A program made the position numbers and the translations under genes. From Mesostigma viride (lineage: Eukaryota; Streptophyta; Mesostigmatophyceae; Mesostigmatales; Mesostigmataceae), in NCBI GenBank assembly GCA_009746045.1, contig RPFO01000348.1:458350-522349 (forward strand): 64,000 nucleotides of DNA. Reading direction: 5' to 3'. The notes beneath the pieces were generated by a model that was not told the DNA's origin, did no database searches, and saw only the letters and a program-made list of their open reading frames with translations. This document shows, one piece after another, positions 1 to 10,660 of this stretch (positions are counted from its first letter, which is position 1; every line of letters begins with the position of its first letter).

Positions 1-415
1 CCCTACTGCGCCTTCCCCTCCTGTGTCTTCCCCTCCTGCGTCTTCCCCTCCTGCGTCTTCCCCTACTGCGCCTTCCCCTCCTGCGTCTTCCTACTGTGTC
101 TTCCCCTCCTGCGTCTTCCCCTACTGCGTCTTCCCCTCCTGCGTCTTCCCCTACTGTGTCTTCCCCTACTGTGTCTTCCCCTCCTGCGCCTTCCCCTACT
201 GCCTCTTCCCCTCCTGCGTCTTCCCCTACTGTGTCTTCCCCTCCTGCGTCTTCCCTTACTGCGTCTTCCCCTACTGTGTCTTCCCCTACTGCGCCTTCCC
301 CTACTGCCTCTTCCCCTCCTGCCTCTTCCCCTCCTGCGTCTTCCCCTCCTGCCTCTTCCCCTCCTGCGTCTTCCCCTCCTGCGTCTTCCCCTACTGCGTC
401 TTCCCCTACTGTGCG
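1..415. repeat. 15-bp CT-rich minisatellite, cut by the window edge
   Basis: Tandem 15-bp units of the form CTTCCCCTCCTGCGT run from the left edge to about 415, with C/A and C/T variants (CTCCTGCGT, CTACTGTGT). Because the unit is a multiple of three, all plus frames stay open and would read as Ser-Ser-Pro-Pro-Ala or Tyr-Cys-Val-Phe-Pro type pentapeptides. It could be a Pro/Ser-rich coding repeat, but nothing recognisable follows it in frame, so it is called only a repeat. The array continues beyond the window. Confidence 0.9.
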
Positions 416-910
416 TGCGCGACCTGTGTCCCTACTAGGTCTTCCGTCGTGTCAGGGCCACCTGTTTGTCTGTCATAAGGCAGCATGGCACAGCCTTGTG
501 TGGGTGACGAACAGCGTCTTCACATGGTGCATGTGTGGATGCTGGAAGGCGTCCTAACATGGCGTGTGTGTGGCATGGATGCACGCGTGGGATTAGGCGC
601 ATGCGCGTTGGGTCCCCCGTTGTTGCGCACCCTGAGGCACATGCCCACATCTTGCCATGTGTCCTCTGGGGCAGATCCAGGATCCGTCGTCTCGCGTAGG
701 TGTGGCCAGCACAGGGGTTCGCCTGCTCCCCCGCTCAATCATTTGCTCGTCTGCTTGCTTGGCTTGCTTGCCCGCCACCACCGCTTCCAGGAATCGTCCT
801 ACGTTTTGGTTGCTGGTTGTGGTCGACTGACTGCCTCATCCAACGCTTATGCTTGCATTCCGACGCTTTCTTTCCTCCGATCTACAATTCCGTGGCTTCC
901 GTGTCCGCAG
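416..910. other. Unassigned stretch between the minisatellite and the first supported exon
   Basis: No domain was recognised here. It probably holds 5' exon or intron sequence of the gene whose first supported exon starts at 911, since that exon opens in phase 0 after an acceptor (CCGCAG at 905-910) and so needs an upstream coding exon. Which ATG is used cannot be decided from sequence alone. Confidence 0.4.
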
Positions 911-3900
911 GTGTCCTCTCTTCTCCCCCGTGGGACGCCCTACTTCCGGCAGCCGTGCAGCACCTACCACTCCACCTTATTCCACCTGTCGCACCCGAAC
1001 GGTGAGTGCCAGGTGGCCTTGGCCTTGAAATCTATTTTCCTTGTACTTGAGCCGGTACCCGCACACCAGGCGTGGCTTTGTCCAGGGCAGCTGGCACGCT
1101 GCCATGGTCACTGCGTCATGCTACTGGGCACGGGCACAGGGCGCTTGCTAGTTAGGCATCCCTTCATGGCGATGGATGGGGGTGCTGCGCGGGAGTGTTC
1201 GCACGGACAGTCGTGGTAATTAGGCCTATGGGTTTGCGCCCGGGAAGCCTGGATCCATGATGCAGCTCGAACTCTCTTTAGACAGCATGGTGGCATCAAT
1301 CATGGATATGCTCTCCTGTGTTGACAGCTACCTGCGTCAATAGGTGGCCACACTTATAAGCTGTTGTTGCCAACCACCTCAAATTGGCTGCGCTGCGCCC
1401 ATGTGTTGCCATAAGCGACCACGGCCCCTCTCTTCTGCCTCCATCGTCGCTCCTGGCAACGCGAGAGCGCAGTGTCGACATCCGTGCCCTTTCTAGGTGC
1501 CTATGGTTGCACGTTCTCGACGTTCAGGAGACCCCATGGATGAGCCCATCTGTAAAAGCGTTCCGTTCAGTTGTCCACCAAGTGAAGTGGGTGGGAATAG
1601 ACAACGGCAGGAGGGGGTGTTTGGCAAGGAGTAGATTGTGGGAGGACAGAAGAGGGTGAAAGGAAAGGGGTGGAGGGAAAGGGGTGGAGACCTGACGAAC
1701 CACAGGTTCGACTGCAGCGTCTATGCATCCACCATCTGGATAGCTTGTTTATAGCGACCTGTTCTCGATGACCTCATTATAGTGACCTGCCCCCTTGACC
1801 TGCCTGCCCTTGATCAACCCCGAGTGACCTCGACCTCTTCTCGCCCCTTTGCCTGTGCAGTCCCTCGCGGCCCCTCTTGCCCTGCACACCCACCCTCACA
1901 CCGCACAACCCTGCGCTTCTGCCCTGTTGGCCCCTATGCTGCCATCTGCCGGCTGCCCCTGTACCATTGCGTTCGCCAGACCTACGCCCCGCGGGTGGCC
2001 CCGACACAGCGCTTCTGTTGAAGGAGCGCGCAGCCGTGCAGCAGCTGCTGGCGCGCATGGCGCCGCTGGTCCTGCAGGTGGGGGCTGTGTGGATGCGCAA
2101 TGGTTTGAGGAGGGGAGGAGGGGAGGAGGGGAGGAGGGGAGGAGGGGAGGAGGGGAGGAGGGGAGGAGGGGAGGAGGGGAGGAGGGGAGGAGGGGAGGAG
2201 GGGAGGAGGGGAGGAGGGGAGGAGGGGAGGAGGGGAGGAGGGGAGGAGGGGAGGAGGGGAGGAGGGGAGGAGGGGAGGAGGGGAGGAGGGAGGAGGGGAG
2301 GAGGGGAGGAGGGGAGGAGGGGAGGAGGGGAGGAGGGGAGGAGGGGGAGGGGAGGAGGGGAGGAGGGGAGGAGGGAGGAGGGGAGGAGGGGAGGAGGGGA
2401 GGAGAGGAGGGGAGGAGCAAACGATCGATTAAAGATTTGCAAGGCATGCGTTGTTTGTAGAGCATGTGAAACGCGATATTGTTATTGTTTCTCTTCCTCA
2501 CCATCGTGCCGATGAATATGCAGTCGCAAGTATGCAGAGCAGTTGAGGGTCCAGGTGGCAGCATGCACCCTAAGTGCGAGTTGTGATGGCGCATGCTCAC
2601 AGCCTGGTTGCAGCGGCATGGGGTGGCCAGCGATGGGTTTGTGGTGTCACCATGGATGGTCGCAGTGTGGCATGGCACGGGATGGGCACCTCTGCAATCT
2701 TTAGAACGTTTGCAGCCAGCCATGGGATACAGGACAGCAAGCAGACATGCGAGACGGTCATTTCATGTGCATGGCTGCCACCGTGGGTGCAGGCAGCGTC
2801 TGTGTGGGATTCTTGGCCGCTTCTTTTTTTCTGGCCTAAGTAAACCTCCTTTAGTTGCCAAAGTTTCATGTTGAACTTGGGGCTTTTAGTGCTCTTTTTC
2901 TGCCGCTTAAACCTTAGTTGATAGACCTTATGCTTTCTATGTATGGCTCCCATGCCTTGCGCACACCATCATGGCTCGCGGCTCGCGGCTCGCGGCTCGC
3001 GGCTCGCGGCTCGCGGCTCGCGGCTCGCGGCTCGCGGCTGGCGGCTGGCGGCTCACGGCTCGCGGCTCGCGGTGGGCGGCGGGCGGCGGGCGGCGGGCGG
3101 CGGGCGGCCGGCGGCGGGTGGCTGGCGGCCGGCGGCTGGCGGCTGGCGGCTGTCTTATGCGGGCACTCACCACCCACCACCCAGGTGGAGCGCCTGGTGA
3201 TGACCCGCTCAGGGACCCTGCTGGTCGTCTTCACCGATGCGACGCCAGGGATGGCGCCGTCGGCCAGGGAGGGAGCGGGCGCGCACCATCCCGGCTCCAG
3301 GGACGCCCCAGGTGCCATCGTGGGTGTGGACCGCCTGAAGCAGGAGTTTTGGGGCCGGTTCCCAGGTACATGCTGGCGCAATAGGCTGAGGAGGTACCAT
3401 TACCGGCATGTTGGTTGTGGGAGTGGACGAATAATGGTGTTTTGTGACTACTTCTTTGGGGCTTTTGTGTAACCAATACAATTGAGTCGCGGTTCTGATC
3501 CACATCAGTGTTGGTTGGTGTTCAGCGCCCTCGCCCCCTTCTCTCTTTTGTTCCTGTGGTTTGCCCTCTTGAATGCTGGGTGACGTCCCCATAATCTTCA
3601 TCCTCAGAACACGGTTGCCAGCGGTGGGTGTCCCATACATGCGCATGTTGCACGTGCCAGGCAGGAATATTGCTTGTGTTGCATCCGTCGAGGCAGGGAT
3701 GGGCACCGCAGGTCTCTCTCAACTTGAATCGGGACACTGCCTATGGTATGCTCTAGTTGTGGCCAGGGACTGTCAGCAAGGCAGGAGCGGGGGCAGGTAG
3801 GCAGTTGAGTTTCTCCTTGGGACAAAGTGCAAGAAAACATAAGCTATGGAGGGTTCAGTCTCTTGTGCAGGCTGAGACACGGGTTTGTGCACAGCTGGTG

Positions 3901-6900
3901 AGGTCCGCGGGGGTGGGCTAGGGGAGGCAAATGTTTGGAATGCAAACCCTTTTGCTGCTGGCATTCTTGTACATCTCGTCGTTATGCTGGCACCAATGCT
4001 CCTGTGGATCTAGGATCCGCGAGGGCGGCCCCTCCCCATCAGGGGTCACTTTTCCCCATTTCGGTAAGCTTGTACAAGTTTTGCGGGCTTCAATCACGAC
4101 ATTAGAGCTTGTACTTTTTTGTGGCCGGTCCCTGGCCGATGCGCCCCGGCTAGGGAGATGCGTGACACCTCGTATGGTGCCGGCTAGGGAGATGCGTGAC
4201 ACCTCGTACCGCCGCCGAGCGCCGGGTGGCGCTAGCACTACCAAGGAGGGCGCGCTAGCTGTAGGGGCTCGAAGTTTGGGGAAAAAATGAAATAAGCAGA
4301 AAAACGAAGAGCAAGTACATGACAGAAATGTTTTCACCGGACATAATTCGAAGCTGCTATGCTCATCAGGCACTGCTGGCTACGCATGCATCCGAGTGAC
4401 CGATATAACAACGCACCTTTTGTCGAGATTGCAATGTATTAACAAACACGTATAGTGTAAGGATACTCGCCAACGTCACGGGCAGTGCGCCCAAACCGCG
4501 CACAGCGTTTAGTGTAAGGGTACTCGCCAACGTCACGGGCAGTGCGCCCAAACCGCGCACAGCGTTTAGTGTAAGGATACTCGCCAACGTCACGGGCAGT
4601 GCGCCCAAACCGCGCACAGCGTTTAGTGTAAGGGTACTCGCCAACGTCACGGGCAGTGCGCCCAAACCGCGCACAGTAGTGGAGCGCATCATCCAGATGC
4701 ACTGTGGGCATCGCAGAGTTTAGCTCTTTTATATGACTCTTAACCCATAGTCCGCCAAGCCAGTCTAGGCACTTTCACACTCCTGAAAATAAAATAAAAA
4801 ATCATAACTCATTGGCCACAACTCGGCAAATACCCCCAACCAAGATGCTAGGAGTATCTACACTTCAAGGGCTTTCATAATATGCAATAATATCATGAGT
4901 CTAGTAAGTTCTTTGCAAGATATTTACTGCCAAAGTTGGACAAAAGATGATCATTTGGTGCCGAAGAAAAAGTATCCCCCCCCTTTTTTTCAGGGGAGGG
5001 TCAGAAACCTCAGACCCAACATTGGACAATGTAGTTGGATACTCAAATTAATTAATTAGTCAATGAAACACGTGCTTCCGTTGGGGAGTCGATTAAACAC
5101 GTGCTCCCGTTGGGGAGTCACGGAGCACCGGAGTGCTTTTAGTCCCTGTGTGTGCACGACAGGAAGAAAGGGCAGAGACCCTCTTTCTCCTTCGTGCCAG
5201 AGGCATGCCACAGGGTGCACAATCGGACCCGTCGAAACGATCCGACAACCCCTGTGGGTGCAATATGACCCATGTGAGCATTGCATTGCTATGGAGACGT
5301 GGGCATAAAGGTAGTCCGATGGTGCTTTCCTTTGGTCAAACCACCCGGATAGCCCATTTGACCCATACAATGCCCGCGTTTACATGCTTTGGCTTGCGCG
5401 CGCGCAACAGCCTACTATGCCATGTCATACAATGTGGCAGTACAATTGACCACAATAGACTGCCAAATATGCTGGAATACAAATATGACGTGGCACCTTG
5501 CTCTCACTGAACGGTACCCCGCCAAGCAATGCCACGAACTGTGCAATATAACGGCCAACCCCCCTCCTTGAGCAGGCATGGAAAGCTGTTGCAATTACCG
5601 CTAATGTATCCACCAGAAGACATGTATGAACGTACATTTTTCCAAGCAAACAACACGAATACGAATCGCCGTACCTGCCCCGATCATGACCTGGCCGGGT
5701 TCCGCTGGCCGACATGCTCATACGTTCCGGATACTGATGCTAGTGGCAGAGGCGGCCATGGCCGCTGTATCCATGCATGCGTCATCATTACCATGTTGAT
5801 TATCTATGCAAAGATGACGTCTAACGCGTCGACGTTCTCAGCAGATGGTGCAGCGGACTTCCGTAAAACAATGGAAGGCCCAGGCAGACGGAAGCTACCA
5901 AGAAACCAAAAAGAAACCGGCGATGCCAACTGGGACGTCTCGTCTGATGGTGACGACCAAGACAGAGATAATAACCACTGCGTATTTTCACAGTTCCGTG
6001 AATCTGATGATTCTTGACGTACCAAAATAATGCATCATTGTTCAGGGGTCACCATCTGACCAATTTCAAGCTGCGGAACTTTTGCCCGTCACCAACTACG
6101 CCAACATCGACACTCTAAGCATTTGGGGGGCGGAGGGGCCTTGGGAACGCTGTGCATGCAGCCAGCTCCTTGCACAGCGTGCCCAAGGCCCCAAAACAAC
6201 CAGCTCCTTGCCCACCGCGCCCAAGGCACAAAAATAATGGCGTGTCAGCACGGCGGCAGATGCATTCGTCCTGCCACTTTTCGACTGCGATGAAATAGAC
6301 GATCGAGCCATGTCCATGGCCACTTCCGGCAGCCATTCTGGCTGGGTTGCCCATCACCGACTACACAAACAGTGAGAGACGAAGCGCCCGCACAGCGCCC
6401 CGTCACTAGCACCCCGTCACACCATAGCAGCCCAGCACAACGAAGTAAAAAATAACGGCCAAACGTAAGGCCTCATCTGCCTAGATAATAACCACCAGCT
6501 GCGCTTGCAAAGCCAACCCGCTCACGGGGCGAGGATCAGTGACCACTGGCCACTGACGGTCGCCCGACCCCGCAGAAAGCAGGGAACAACCCGCTTACAG
6601 GCGGTGGGTAGAGAATCTCTGCTGCTCATCGCGGCGTGGGAACCAAGTCAACCAACAACAACAACAACGACGACAGCGACGACAACAGGCGGTGGAGTAG
6701 ACGGAAATCCACGTGTGAGCTGCCTGTTCGTTTGTCATGGGATTTCCTCAATGGAAAGTTTGGTCGAACAGCCCAATAGTTTGCGACGGTTATATCTGGA
6801 GCTCGCGAATATAGGACATCGCAGAGTTTGGCTCCTGCCGCAATCTGCGCGTACGGACTTCTGCCAAATGGCTCACCTGGATGTAACGCACGAAAACCGT

Positions 6901-8256
6901 GATAATATGGACGCTGTGGTTTGACCTTTTCGTGATTGGTCGCAATGAAATTACGCGCAGCTCATTCGTCAAGCGGGCTGTAAGTCGCACCGCTGAGTGG
7001 CTGAAGCGGAAAGCCGTTCGAAAGAGTGTTAGCTAAATTTGTTCCACGGCTGCGTTTTACAAAATTTAGCACATAGGTTGACCGGTAGTTAAGAATTCTA
7101 GTGAACGTCAGCAGCACAGGAAGGACTGGGCACTATGCGATATACGTGGCTGCAAGCCATGACGCCTACGCATCGCAATCTTGTACCCATGATGCCTGTA
7201 CGTTGCATTTTTGTGCTTGTGTCCGCACAGAAGCGCCCCCCAAGCAGGCGGGTGCCTCTGTCCTCATCCACACCACCATCCTGCGCGTGTTCTCAGGTGA
7301 GGGGGCCATTTGAGGATTGAGTGTACAACTGGATATGGAAGAAGCGCTCCTTTACCTACGTTCAACAGGGTTTGTTGGCAACCAATTGGCAGGCCTATGG
7401 TATTGGGAGCGGGGTAGAACTCTTCCTTTATACTGTCCTTGCTTGATATATTGCTAAGGTAGAGGGAACCAGCAGGCCGTAACGACTTTTCTCGAGGATG
7501 TTTGAGTGGCATACAGCTGAGCTGGCAACTTATGGTGACGCTGTGCTTGCTTAGGGCTTACAGTCACTTAGCAGCAGGGGGCATTTTCTGCATTACTGGG
7601 TATTTTGCATGTGGCTGCTTTTTCCTTTATACTGTAAAATACTGTACACCGCAGTAACACGCAAGTGATAATGACCGGTTCCATAGATGGCATGCTTTGA
7701 CTTACTTTTCATGCTGACCCAGCTCTTCCTTTGTCAGGGACTAGGTGTCACGTCGGACTCTACCAATTGTCCAACACACTGGTGGCTTTGATTGGGATGT
7801 TGGGGGTGGAAGTGCAAGTGAATCAGTTTGTAGGACTTTCCCCACGTATGGATGTGTCTCAGTGATCTGAATCCTTCTATTCTTGGAATCTTTTCCCGTA
7901 CTTGTACTCGTTCTCTGTGAACGTTTGTGGGCATTGTCGCAGCCCCTCTGGATCCCATGGTCGAACACTATATAGCCCGTGTTTGTGAGGCATGGACGGA
8001 GCGTATTACTGGAATGAGGGTGGTTGTTGATACCCTCTGGTATGTGCTGGAAAAGAAGTTTGCGACTCTGGAAGGTCAGCATCTAGTGTTCTCGTTGGAC
8101 CAAAAGGTTCCAGGTCTTCAATATGGGCACCTCATCAACCGCGACGATGTCAGGCATGCAGCCTATCGAGGAATTATCCATCCCAGTCTTCATGCAGACA
8201 ACTATATCAACGCGGCAAAACACCATTGTGATGACATGTGCTCTGAGGAAGGATGA
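911..8256 (+). CDS. Five-exon gene for a putative 2H-phosphoesterase-like protein (5' end not resolved)
   Basis: Exons inferred at 911-1001, 1980-2077, 3185-3365, 7231-7296 and 7943-8256. All introns are GT-AG and all phases match (1, 0, 1, 1). The joined reading contains an H-S-T-L motif in exon 1 (YHSTLFHLSHP, with NDLRPAG completed across the junction) and an H-T-T-I motif in exon 4 (IHTTILRVF). Paired H-x-T/S-h motifs are the catalytic signature of 2H phosphoesterases (LigT / cyclic phosphodiesterase fold), which act on 2',3'-cyclic or 2'-5' phosphodiester bonds in RNA or nucleotides. Between them lies a hydrophobic strand-like segment (SGTLLVVFTD); exon 5 continues with a WYVLEKKFATLEG segment and stops at 8256. 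No signal peptide or membrane segment is visible. The N-terminal exon is missing. Exon joining is well supported; the enzymatic assignment is inference from two short motifs and could be wrong. The 3.9-kb third intron contains repeat and transposon debris. Confidence 0.6.
2101..2416. repeat. Purine-only (GAGGAGGG)n tract in intron 2
   Basis: About 310 bp of almost uninterrupted GGAGGGGA units (8 bp) with only G and A on the plus strand, starting 24 bp after the donor at 2078. The run is interrupted only by unit-length slips (GGAGGGAGG near 2290, GGAGGGGGAGGGG near 2343). Mirror-like polypurine tracts of this kind can form triplex or G-rich structures. Confidence 0.92.
2970..3155. repeat. GCGGCTC heptamer array grading into GGCGGC repeats
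   Basis: A pure 7-bp GCGGCTC array (about 2972-3038) passes into GCGGCTG and GCGGGCG variants up to about 3155, ending some 30 bp before the exon at 3185. It is very GC-rich and reads as Ala-Arg-Gly-Ser or Arg-Pro repeats in spurious frames. It lies at the 3' end of intron 2 of the 911-8256 gene. Confidence 0.9.
4146..4208. repeat. Two direct 29-bp repeats, period 34 bp
   Basis: The segment beginning CCGGCTAGGGAGATGCGTGA and ending CACCTCGTA occurs at 4146-4174 and again at 4180-4208, separated by 5 bp. It lies inside the third intron. No function is evident. Confidence 0.85.
4453..4680. repeat. Four tandem copies of a 57-bp unit
   Basis: Units start at 4453, 4510, 4567 and 4624, each beginning TAGTGTAAGG and containing CGTCACGGGCAGTGCGCCC and CCGCGCACAG. 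They differ mainly by a G/A alternation (GGATACTCGC versus GGGTACTCGC) that alternates 1-2-1-2 along the array, so copies 3-4 look like a duplication of copies 1-2. The unit is a multiple of three, which keeps minus-strand frames open; this is not read as a gene. Confidence 0.92.
5045..5330 (-). mobile_element. 5'-truncated retroelement fragment, family L4 (3' end)
   Basis: On the minus strand this is a 3' end followed by an AT-rich tail (TTAATTAATTAAT). It matches the 3' end at 27861-28080 over most of its length, sharing ACACGTGCTCCCGTTGGGGA, the GGGCAGAGACC segment, GGCATGCCACAG and GTGGGTGCAAT. The terminal stem-loop segment is present twice in a row here (about 5067-5094 and 5095-5135). 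It lacks coding sequence and is inserted in the third intron of the 911-8256 gene. Confidence 0.7.
5390..5850 (-). repeat. Dispersed repeat, copy 1 (inverted relative to 10141-10650)
   Basis: The minus strand of this block matches the plus strand of about 10141-10650 in order: a GTCATCTTTGCA segment, TGGTAAT followed by GATGCATG, CGGC(C)ATGGCCG, a GAACCCGG..AGGT..TGATC block, and finally a GCGCGCG / ATGCCA / GTGGCA segment. The copies are diverged by substitutions and indels. No transposase or RT is recognisable. The family identity is unknown, and the edges are approximate. Confidence 0.6.
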
Positions 8257-8380
8257 CATCAGTACATTGTTTGACAAATCATAATAATTACTTGTACAAA
8301 TGCATGCATGTCCTCACGTATTTGCACAGTACACGATGTGCCCAGAAAGGCCATACAATTATTTATTTTGTACATTACTG

Positions 8381-9640
8381 CCAGGTTTGTCTGTATTAGC
8401 CGGAGTCTGCCCAACTTTGGCTGGACTGCCTGGCGCTCGAGGCTCGGGCGGTTGGTCTAGAAATCAGCCCCAAAACGGAGGCCCTGGCCCTCGGCATGGC
8501 AGGGCCCCCACCCACACTCCGCCTCTTAGACGATGCCGAGGTCAACTACCCTACTTCAGGCCGCTTCAAGCTGCTCGGCAGTTGGCTTCCCGACTGCGAG
8601 GACGACATGACGACACGGATCGGCATGGCGTGGGCGCACCTCCATGACCACCGCCGCTGGTGGAGCAACCCCGCCCTACCCCGGATCGTCAAGCGTGACC
8701 TCTTCAAGGTCGTCATTCTGACGATCCTGACCTACGGCGCCGAGACGTGGACACTGATGCAGGAGCTGGAGCAACGACTCGACGGCGCCGTCACCAAGAT
8801 GCTGCGCAAGGCCCTTAACATCCCCTTTGGTTTGCACATTAGTAATGAGGATTTGTACGCTGATTTGCCCTATGTTTCCCACATTATTAGGCACAGGCGC
8901 CTGGGCCTAGCCGGGCACCTGGCCCGCACAGATCAGGTAGATACATCAGATAGACTAGCTGGCACCAAGCCCGCCCAGCCTGGGCGATATGTCCTCACCT
9001 GGCGTGCCCCCGGCCGCGCGCGGCAGGGCCGCCACCCGTGGACTTTTCGTGATAGACTCGGCATGGACATGTGCTACACTAGACGTGACGGGCTCACCCC
9101 CGGGCAGCCTCCTGGTTTGTCTGTAATATGGAGGCAGATGGTGCGCAAGGATAGATGGCAAGTAGTGATGAAGGAGACCACCCCCAAGCCTGTGGGGGCT
9201 CCGCGTGTGACCAAGTATGGCATTCATAGCGATTCGGGCCGCGGTGCCCACACCCCTGTAACTAGGACCTAGATAGCTTATACCATCCATTCCATCCCCT
9301 GTTCCGCTCCCACTGAGGGCTTATGCTCACGTGACGCAGTCACGTGTCTATTAATTAATTAATTAATTGTCTGTATTATGGAGGCAGATGGTACACAAGG
9401 ATAGATGGCAAGTAGTGATGAAGGATCTCGACCACCCCCAAGTCTGTGGGGGCTCCGCATGTGACCGTGTATGGCATTCATAGCGATTCGGGCCGTGGTG
9501 CCCACAACCCTGTAACTAGGACCTAGATAGCTTACATCATCCATTCCATCCCATGTTCCCCTCCCACTGAGGACTTAATTATCAAGGAGACAACCTTAAT
9601 TATGCTCACGTGACGCGCTCACGTGTCTATTAATTATCCA
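8381..9640 (+). mobile_element. Older L1-type LINE 3' fragment, split by a younger L1 insertion
   Basis: Sequence at 8381-8398 (CCAGGTTTGTCTGTATTA) joins with 9379-9640 once the 8399-9366 insertion is removed, recreating the L1 3' region seen inside the younger copy at about 9110-9350. It ends in a stem-loop CACGTGACGCGCTCACGTG at 9607-9625 followed by TCTATTAATTAT. It is heavily 5'-truncated with no intact reading frame. Confidence 0.75.
8399..9366 (+). mobile_element. L1-type LINE copy, 5'-truncated, with 12-bp TSD
   Basis: The copy is flanked by the direct repeat TTGTCTGTATTA at 8387-8398 and 9367-9378, a target-site duplication. It begins inside the reverse transcriptase region just after the catalytic box and reads WLDCLA..LEISPK-like sequence. 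A 258-codon open frame (8496-9272) follows with the LLGSWLPDCEDD, LTYGAETWTL and HIIRHRRLGLAGHLAR segments typical of the thumb and C-terminal region of LINE ORF2 proteins. The 3' end has the stem-loop CACGTGACGCAGTCACGTG (9328-9346) then TCTA(TTAA)n. It cannot encode an active RT because the palm motifs are missing. Confidence 0.85.
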
Positions 9641-9648
9641 TAGTCCAG

Positions 9649-9674
9649 AAACAGTTCGATATATCGAACTGTTT
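9649..9674. repeat. Perfect 26-bp palindrome
   Basis: AAACAGTTCGATA at 9649-9661 is followed immediately by its exact reverse complement, with no spacer. It sits just outside the tail of the outer L1 fragment. It could be a cruciform or dimeric protein site; no known motif was matched. Confidence 0.9.
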
Positions 9675-10140
9675 GACCCCCGGTGGCCAGCGCGGCGCTA
9701 GCTCAATTCCAGGAGCTCCGCGCCACCCGTGACGGAGGGAAGTTGTCCGGTGGGCCAGTCTGGGAACACTTAGGAACGAATTAAGGTGATGCATAGGTTT
9801 GGGGGTAATATTCCCCATAGCCTGGTAATTACAACGTGTATTGAGAAAGTATCACATGACTTTGGCGGTAAAATTTCACTCGCGCGCGCGTAACTAGATA
9901 TGATTGCCAGCGTGCCGTTATCAAGGACATTCACGGCTTGCAACGGTTCAGAATGTTGCTCAGAATGATTATGCGTGATTTTCGTAGGTCAGGTGTGGCC
10001 AGATGTATAGCATTGGGAAAATACAGGTCGGAAATTACTTATTTCTTGGTCGCCAGTACCAGATGAGTAATGGCATCAGTGTCATATTTCGATTTTCTTC
10101 TTATGGCCGGGCAGTCTGCGCCAGCCCGAGCACCCAGTTT
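9675..10140. other. Intergenic stretch with no recognised feature
   Basis: Mixed-composition sequence with no open frame of note, no splice-joined exon and no recognised repeat apart from a short alternating CGCGCGCG run near 9880. Confidence 0.5.
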
Positions 10141-10650
10141 TAGTATGGGACATCCGCATGCAGCAGCGTCCCTGTGAATTCGGATGCGTTTATAGGTCAT
10201 CTTTGCACAGAACATCACTGAACCTGGTAATCATGGCGGATGCATGAATTATGCGGCTATGGCCGGCGGCCTATGCCTGGAAAGCATTAGCCCGTGTGAG
10301 ATATGAGAGTCCCGGCCAGCAGAACCCGGAAAGGTCGTGATCAAGCCAGGTACGGCAACGTGTTTGCACGTCGTTTGCACGGGAATCTGTCGTTTATACA
10401 TCGTTGTTTCACGAGTGTATCAGTGCCTCTTGCAGCAGGTTTCCATATATGCGTGCTGTATGAGTCACTATTAGCCCAAAATCTGCTCAGTTTGTGGTGT
10501 TTCTTTGGAGGATGCCATTTCGCTGGTGCTGGTTTAGCAACTTTTTTGTTTCGCAGCACTTTTGACAGTCCTATGTCGCTGTATACCATGCATTACTGTG
10601 TGGCATTTCATGGATCGATAGCTGCATACGCGCGCGTAACCCACACACGT
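10141..10650 (+). repeat. Dispersed repeat, copy 2
   Basis: Partner of the 5390-5850 block in opposite orientation. It carries an open frame of 117 codons (10303-10656) whose first residues (SRTRKGRDQARYG) resemble the corresponding frame in copy 1 (SGTRPGHDRGRYG). This shows the two are related, but similarity at both DNA and frame level in a diverged pair is not proof of coding. The repeat ends next to the (AAATG)n tract. Confidence 0.55.
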
Positions 10651-10660
10651 AAGTAAAAAT

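Noticed and set aside
9675-9740. tRNA-like TAGCTCAATTCC near 9708
   Set aside because: It resembles an A box, but no B box or acceptor pairing follows.
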